Assembly (NCBI GenBank): GCA_022844135.1
Contig: JALHMG010000009.1
Span: 87,795 to 141,395 of the forward strand
DNA: 53,601 nucleotides
Reading direction: 5' to 3'
Source of the DNA: Lysobacterales bacterium
GTDB taxonomy: Bacteria > Pseudomonadota > Gammaproteobacteria > Xanthomonadales > SZUA-5
Under the pieces are notes generated by a model. The model did not search any database and had not been told where the DNA came from. It worked only from the letters and a program-made list of their open reading frames with translations. Shown here one piece after another: positions 50,656 through 53,601 of this stretch. Within the stretch, counting starts at the first letter, position 1; each line of letters opens with the position of its first letter. A program made the position numbers and the translations under genes.

Positions 50656-50685
50656 TTGACCTGGCAGCCGACGATCCCAGATAGT
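50656..50685 (+). promoter_or_regulatory. Possible promoter of the S41 peptidase gene
   Basis: TTGACC (50656-50661), 18 bp, GATAGT (50680-50685), about 95 bp before the ATG at 50781. Matches are partial. Nothing else was seen in the 238-bp gap. Confidence 0.35.
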
Positions 50686-50780
50686 GCTAATCGCAATATA
50701 TGGGCACGCGACCTAAGGGCGGCTTCTCGCCGCAGATCGTCGTTGCGAACGACCCGTCCGTCATTCCTTGCGAGGTAACC

Positions 50781-52079
50781 ATGCGATTCTTGTACTTGCT
50801 GAGTTGTGCGTTCTTGATGCTTGTGTCGACATCCAGCTGGGCACAGGGCCAGCGCCTCAGCACTGAGCAAGTGGACCGCATCGTCGAGCGGCTCAATGGA
50901 AACATCCAAGAACTGTATGTGTTTCCCGACAAGCGAGCACAAATCGTGCAGGCCATCCGCGCAGATCAAGCGGAAGGTCGATTTGCCGACCTGACAGCCG
51001 CCGAACTCGCACAGCGACTGACCGAAGCGCTATTTGCCGTGTCGGGCGACAAACACTTGAACGTGGCGTTCGACCCTGCGCGTTCAAGAGCCTTGGACGA
51101 AAACCCAGACCCGATGGATAGCGGTTTCTTCGATGCCGAGGGACTGCGCCTCAATCAGGGATACGTGAGGCAAGAAATTCTTCCGGGCAACATTCGATAT
51201 GTGCGGATCCAGATGTTTTTTTGGACCGAAAAAGTGACCGCGCCGATCATCGACGCCGCGGCGCAGTTCTTGTCCGGGGGATCGGCCGTGATTATCGACC
51301 TGCGCGGCAACGGCGGCGGGCACGTGGATGCCGTGCAACGGTTGATCAGTTATCTGATGCCCGGAAAGTCGGTCCCCTTGATGACTTTTTTCGATGGGCG
51401 CACGGGGAAATCGACGGTCACGAAGTCGACGGCGAAACTCCCGTCGGATCGCATCGCCGGTCGCCCGGTCTATGTGCTGATCGATCGCGGCAGTTTTTCT
51501 GCGGCCGAGGAGTTCGCCTACCACGTCCAACAATTCAAGCTTGGAACTCTGGTGGGCGAACAAACCCAAGGTGGCGCCAACAACAACATGTTCGTTTCGC
51601 TGCCCGAAGGCTTTATCGCCAGCGTCTCCTTTGGGCGCCCCGTCCATGCCATTAGCGAAACGAATTGGGAAGGCACCGGCATCGCGCCGGACCAAGCCGC
51701 GCCTGGTCCGGCGGCATTGGATGTGGCGTTGGCCGACGTCATGGCGAAGCTGGCGCAAAGCGACGACCCAAAAACCAGGGCCGAGGCCGAATGGGAGTTG
51801 CCGGCGATCCATGCGCGCTTGCGCCCGGTGCGCGTGTCGCCGGATGAACTGCGTGCCCTGATCGGTTCCTATGGCGAAAGAGAAATCCGCATGGAAGGCG
51901 AGCGTCTGATTTCGCAGCGGGCAGGAATGCCGCCGCTGGAGCTGGCGCCGCTGGGAGAGGATGTGTTCGCTGTGGTGGGCATCAACGATGTGCGAATCGG
52001 CTTTGTGCGCAGCGCGGATAAAGTCGTACTGGAAGTGCGCTACCGCGACGGGCGAAAAATCGTGGCAGAACGGCAGTAA
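50781..52079 (+). CDS. S41-family peptidase (IRBP/CtpA-like), exported
   Basis: The 432-aa protein has a signal peptide (MRFLYLLSCAFLMLVSTSSWA). An N-terminal helical region (about 28-90; EQVDRIVERLNGNIQELYVF) as in IRBP-type S41 members follows. The protease core has VIIDLRGNGGGHVDAVQRL (about 170), the serine in RGSFSAAEEFAYH (about 237) and TLVGEQTQGGAN. Ser and Glu spaced as S-x-x-E fit the catalytic site. The ATG at 50781 follows GAGG; the longer open frame before it lacks a signal. It is convergent with padR at a 3-bp gap. Confidence 0.85.
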   Translation: MRFLYLLSCAFLMLVSTSSWAQGQRLSTEQVDRIVERLNGNIQELYVFPDKRAQIVQAIRADQAEGRFADLTAAELAQRLTEALFAVSGDKHLNVAFDPARSRALDENPDPMDSGFFDAEGLRLNQGYVRQEILPGNIRYVRIQMFFWTEKVTAPIIDAAAQFLSGGSAVIIDLRGNGGGHVDAVQRLISYLMPGKSVPLMTFFDGRTGKSTVTKSTAKLPSDRIAGRPVYVLIDRGSFSAAEEFAYHVQQFKLGTLVGEQTQGGANNNMFVSLPEGFIASVSFGRPVHAISETNWEGTGIAPDQAAPGPAALDVALADVMAKLAQSDDPKTRAEAEWELPAIHARLRPVRVSPDELRALIGSYGEREIRMEGERLISQRAGMPPLELAPLGEDVFAVVGINDVRIGFVRSADKVVLEVRYRDGRKIVAERQ

Positions 52080-52082
52080 CCG

Positions 52083-52589
52083 TTACTTCGGATACTGCAT
52101 CAGCACCGAGGTCAGGCGACGCAACAAATCAGCGCGGTTCTTGAGAACCGCATCATGAATCGCGCTGAGTCGCTCATTGTCCGACCACACCGCTTGTCTG
52201 GCTTGCTCTTGCATCGCCTCTTGCACCTGCGCCAGCCACCGCTCGATTTCCTCGATGCTGGCCAGATGCATATGCACTGCCCGCGTGCGCAGCGGATCGA
52301 ATCCCAAGCCGCTGGCACGTTGGGGGTCCAATAGCCAGGCTTTCAGCGCCGTATGCCCCGCTTCGTTGAGCGCATAGCCGGTATGCGCGCGGCGACCGCG
52401 TTTGCCGCTATCGGCAATGAGCAAGCCACGTTCCATCAAGCGCTTGAGCATGGGATAAACCGCGCCAGCCGATCCCGACCAGAACTCCGATGGCGAATCG
52501 CTGAAAGCGCGCGCAATCGCATAGCTGGTGGCCACACCACGACGCGCGATTTCGGCCAACGCCGCACCTTCCAGATCTGTCAGTTGCAT
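52083..52589 (-). CDS. PadR-family transcriptional regulator
   Basis: The 168-aa regulator has the PadR winged helix at residues about 1-85 (GVATSYAIARAFSDSPS, GAVYPMLKRLMERGLL, GRRAHTGYALNEAGHTAL) followed by a helical C-terminal dimerisation part (about 100-160). Such proteins usually repress a neighbouring gene. The RidA-like gene upstream, same orientation, 38 bp away, would be an operon partner. The target is unknown. Confidence 0.85.
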   Translation of the reverse strand: MQLTDLEGAALAEIARRGVATSYAIARAFSDSPSEFWSGSAGAVYPMLKRLMERGLLIADSGKRGRRAHTGYALNEAGHTALKAWLLDPQRASGLGFDPLRTRAVHMHLASIEEIERWLAQVQEAMQEQARQAVWSDNERLSAIHDAVLKNRADLLRRLTSVLMQYPK

Positions 52590-52627
52590 CGAGCGCTCCG
52601 CTCTGACCGCGATCCAAAGTCTGCAGC

Positions 52628-53020
52628 CTACGGCGCTGGCGACCGTTTGAGCGCAGTGACTTCGATTTCGATCTTCATTCGAGGATCGGCGAGTCCCGCC
52701 GAGATCATCGTCGCCGCAGGCCGGACTTCGTCAAAGTACTTTTTCAGAATCGGCCAGCACTTGGGAAACTCACTACCGTTGGGTAGAACATACGTCACCC
52801 GGACCACGTCATTGAGGCTTGAACCTGCCGACGCAAGCGCTGCGGCGATGTTTTTGAAACACTGCTCGGTCTGCGTCTCGAGATCGTCCGACAGGGTCAT
52901 TGTAGTGTAGTCGAACCCAGTCGTTCCCGAGACGAACACCCAGTCGCCTTGAACGACAGCTCGGCTGTAGCCGATCTCGCTTTCAAAAGTCGAACCCGAA
53001 CTGATGAGCGTGCGTTTCAT
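52628..53020 (-). CDS. RidA/YjgF-family protein lacking the catalytic arginine
   Basis: The 130-aa single-domain protein of the YjgF/YER057c/UK114 family (SGTTGFDYTTM, CFKNIAAALASAGSSLNDVVRVTYVL, KIEIEVTALKR) would form a trimer. By alignment to E. coli RidA the residue at the position of Arg105 is alanine (RPAATMISAG). True 2-aminoacrylate deaminases need that arginine, so this is probably one of the Rid subfamilies without that activity. It lies upstream of padR in the same orientation. Confidence 0.85.
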   Translation of the reverse strand: MKRTLISSGSTFESEIGYSRAVVQGDWVFVSGTTGFDYTTMTLSDDLETQTEQCFKNIAAALASAGSSLNDVVRVTYVLPNGSEFPKCWPILKKYFDEVRPAATMISAGLADPRMKIEIEVTALKRSPAP

Positions 53021-53482
53021 GTAGGCCCTATCGAAAGAACGTCAGTTTGCGATCACGGAGTATCAGCGAGGCTTCGCCTGAGACCAACGAGCGGTGTTGG
53101 CTTCGCTCGCTGAAAACCAGCGTACTTGCCACAACCCCGCGCTTCGCGGTTCCGGCCCGGCGGCAAAGCCGCCGGTCGTTCGGATCGGCACACGCCTGAC
53201 GGCGCGTCAGCGCCGATCCTCACCCCCCTTGACTCAAGGGGGCTTCAAAGGCCAAAGCTGCTTCGTAGAAAATTCTCAATTGTCGAGACCCGGCTCCGTC
53301 AAATACTCTGGACCCCAGCGGCTGCGCGCTGGTCGCCACCCACCGCTCGAAAAAACTTCCGACGCTAGTTCAGCCCCAATCGAGCCAGAAAAATCCTGGC
53401 TTACTTCGACCGCGCGCCACCGGAATACGCGCGGAAACGCCGTGTTCGTGCGGCATTCGAGCAGGTCCTGCGGCCTTAGGCT
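53021..53482. other. 462-bp intergenic region
   Basis: No gene is supported. There are small GC hairpins (CCCCCTT-GACTC-AAGGGGG at 53224-53242) and a stretch around 53125-53220 with a GTTCCGGCCC-type segment loosely like the gyrB repeat spacer. MITE copy C begins after it. Confidence 0.4.
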
Positions 53483-53601
53483 CTAACCCGCATATTTCAT
53501 GAGGTCGCGATGAAATGGCTTGATTTCGTTGTTACAGCGTGGAAATCATCGAGTTGGTCGTACTGACAGAGTGTTCGCTGCCATTTCCTCGCTAACACGG
53601 C
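53483..53601 (-). mobile_element. MITE copy C, truncated by the window end
   Basis: The first 119 bp match MITE copies A and B in the B orientation. The left end is CTAACCCGCATATTTCATG, with CTAA in place of CTAG. The right end is beyond the window. Confidence 0.85.

Overview
The window is a chromosomal segment of a GC-rich gammaproteobacterium that carries the replication origin. The best fit is the Lysobacterales (Xanthomonadales), perhaps a Rhodanobacteraceae-like lineage. This is an inference from the dnaA-oriC-dnaN-recF-gyrB block, the plant-type glutamate-cysteine ligase, the TPR-bearing Ser/Thr kinase, the MutT-ThiE fusion and the Pseudomonas/Xanthomonas-style repeats. No rRNA, tRNA or CRISPR array was recognised.

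Layout. 1-6644 (minus strand) holds dnaA, oriC, dnaN, recF and gyrB. Two parS-like sites lie inside recF, and the last 22 codons of gyrB are tandemly duplicated beyond its stop. 6973-11851 holds a 3-hydroxybutyrate oligomer hydrolase, lspA, ispH and a YfcC-type transporter. 12267-16426 is a remodelled type I restriction-modification locus: an HsdR-nuclease/HsdS-half chimera, a DUF1016 nuclease-like gene and an intact hsdM, with no full hsdR. 16430-23811 holds an FAD-linked oxidase divergent from a kinase-TPR protein, an AmpD-like amidase and several hydrolases. 23929-26078 is queA-tgt (queuosine). 26368-30739 holds a class III aminotransferase, a repeat-filled intergenic region, a protein with a degenerate P-loop, and gshA. 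33806-39964 (minus strand) is an assimilatory sulfate-reduction cluster, cysJ-cysI-cysH-sat/cysC. 40243-43985 holds secA and mutT-thiE. The rest holds a sulfatase, two S41-like peptidases, a serine hydrolase with a divergent regulator, PadR and a RidA-like protein.

Repeats are the most unusual aspect. A seven-base repeat (consensus AACCAAG/AACCAAC) abuts the start codons of five genes (lspA, ispH, the FAD oxidase, the kinase, the P-loop gene). It also lies at or near the stop codons of four others (aminotransferase, gshA, cysH, secA), always with the A/C-rich strand reading toward the gene. Two divergent genes share an identical 20-base leader-plus-ATG as a perfect inverted repeat. A 254-bp MITE with near-perfect terminal inverted repeats occurs three times, once exactly at a stop codon. 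REP-like and nested palindromic repeats fill several intergenic regions.

Functionally the window joins replication and segregation, lipoprotein and isoprenoid housekeeping, sulfur assimilation feeding glutathione synthesis, and one small accessory (defence) island. The strongest candidates for something undescribed are the chimeric HsdR-HsdS locus and the gene-flanking heptad repeats.
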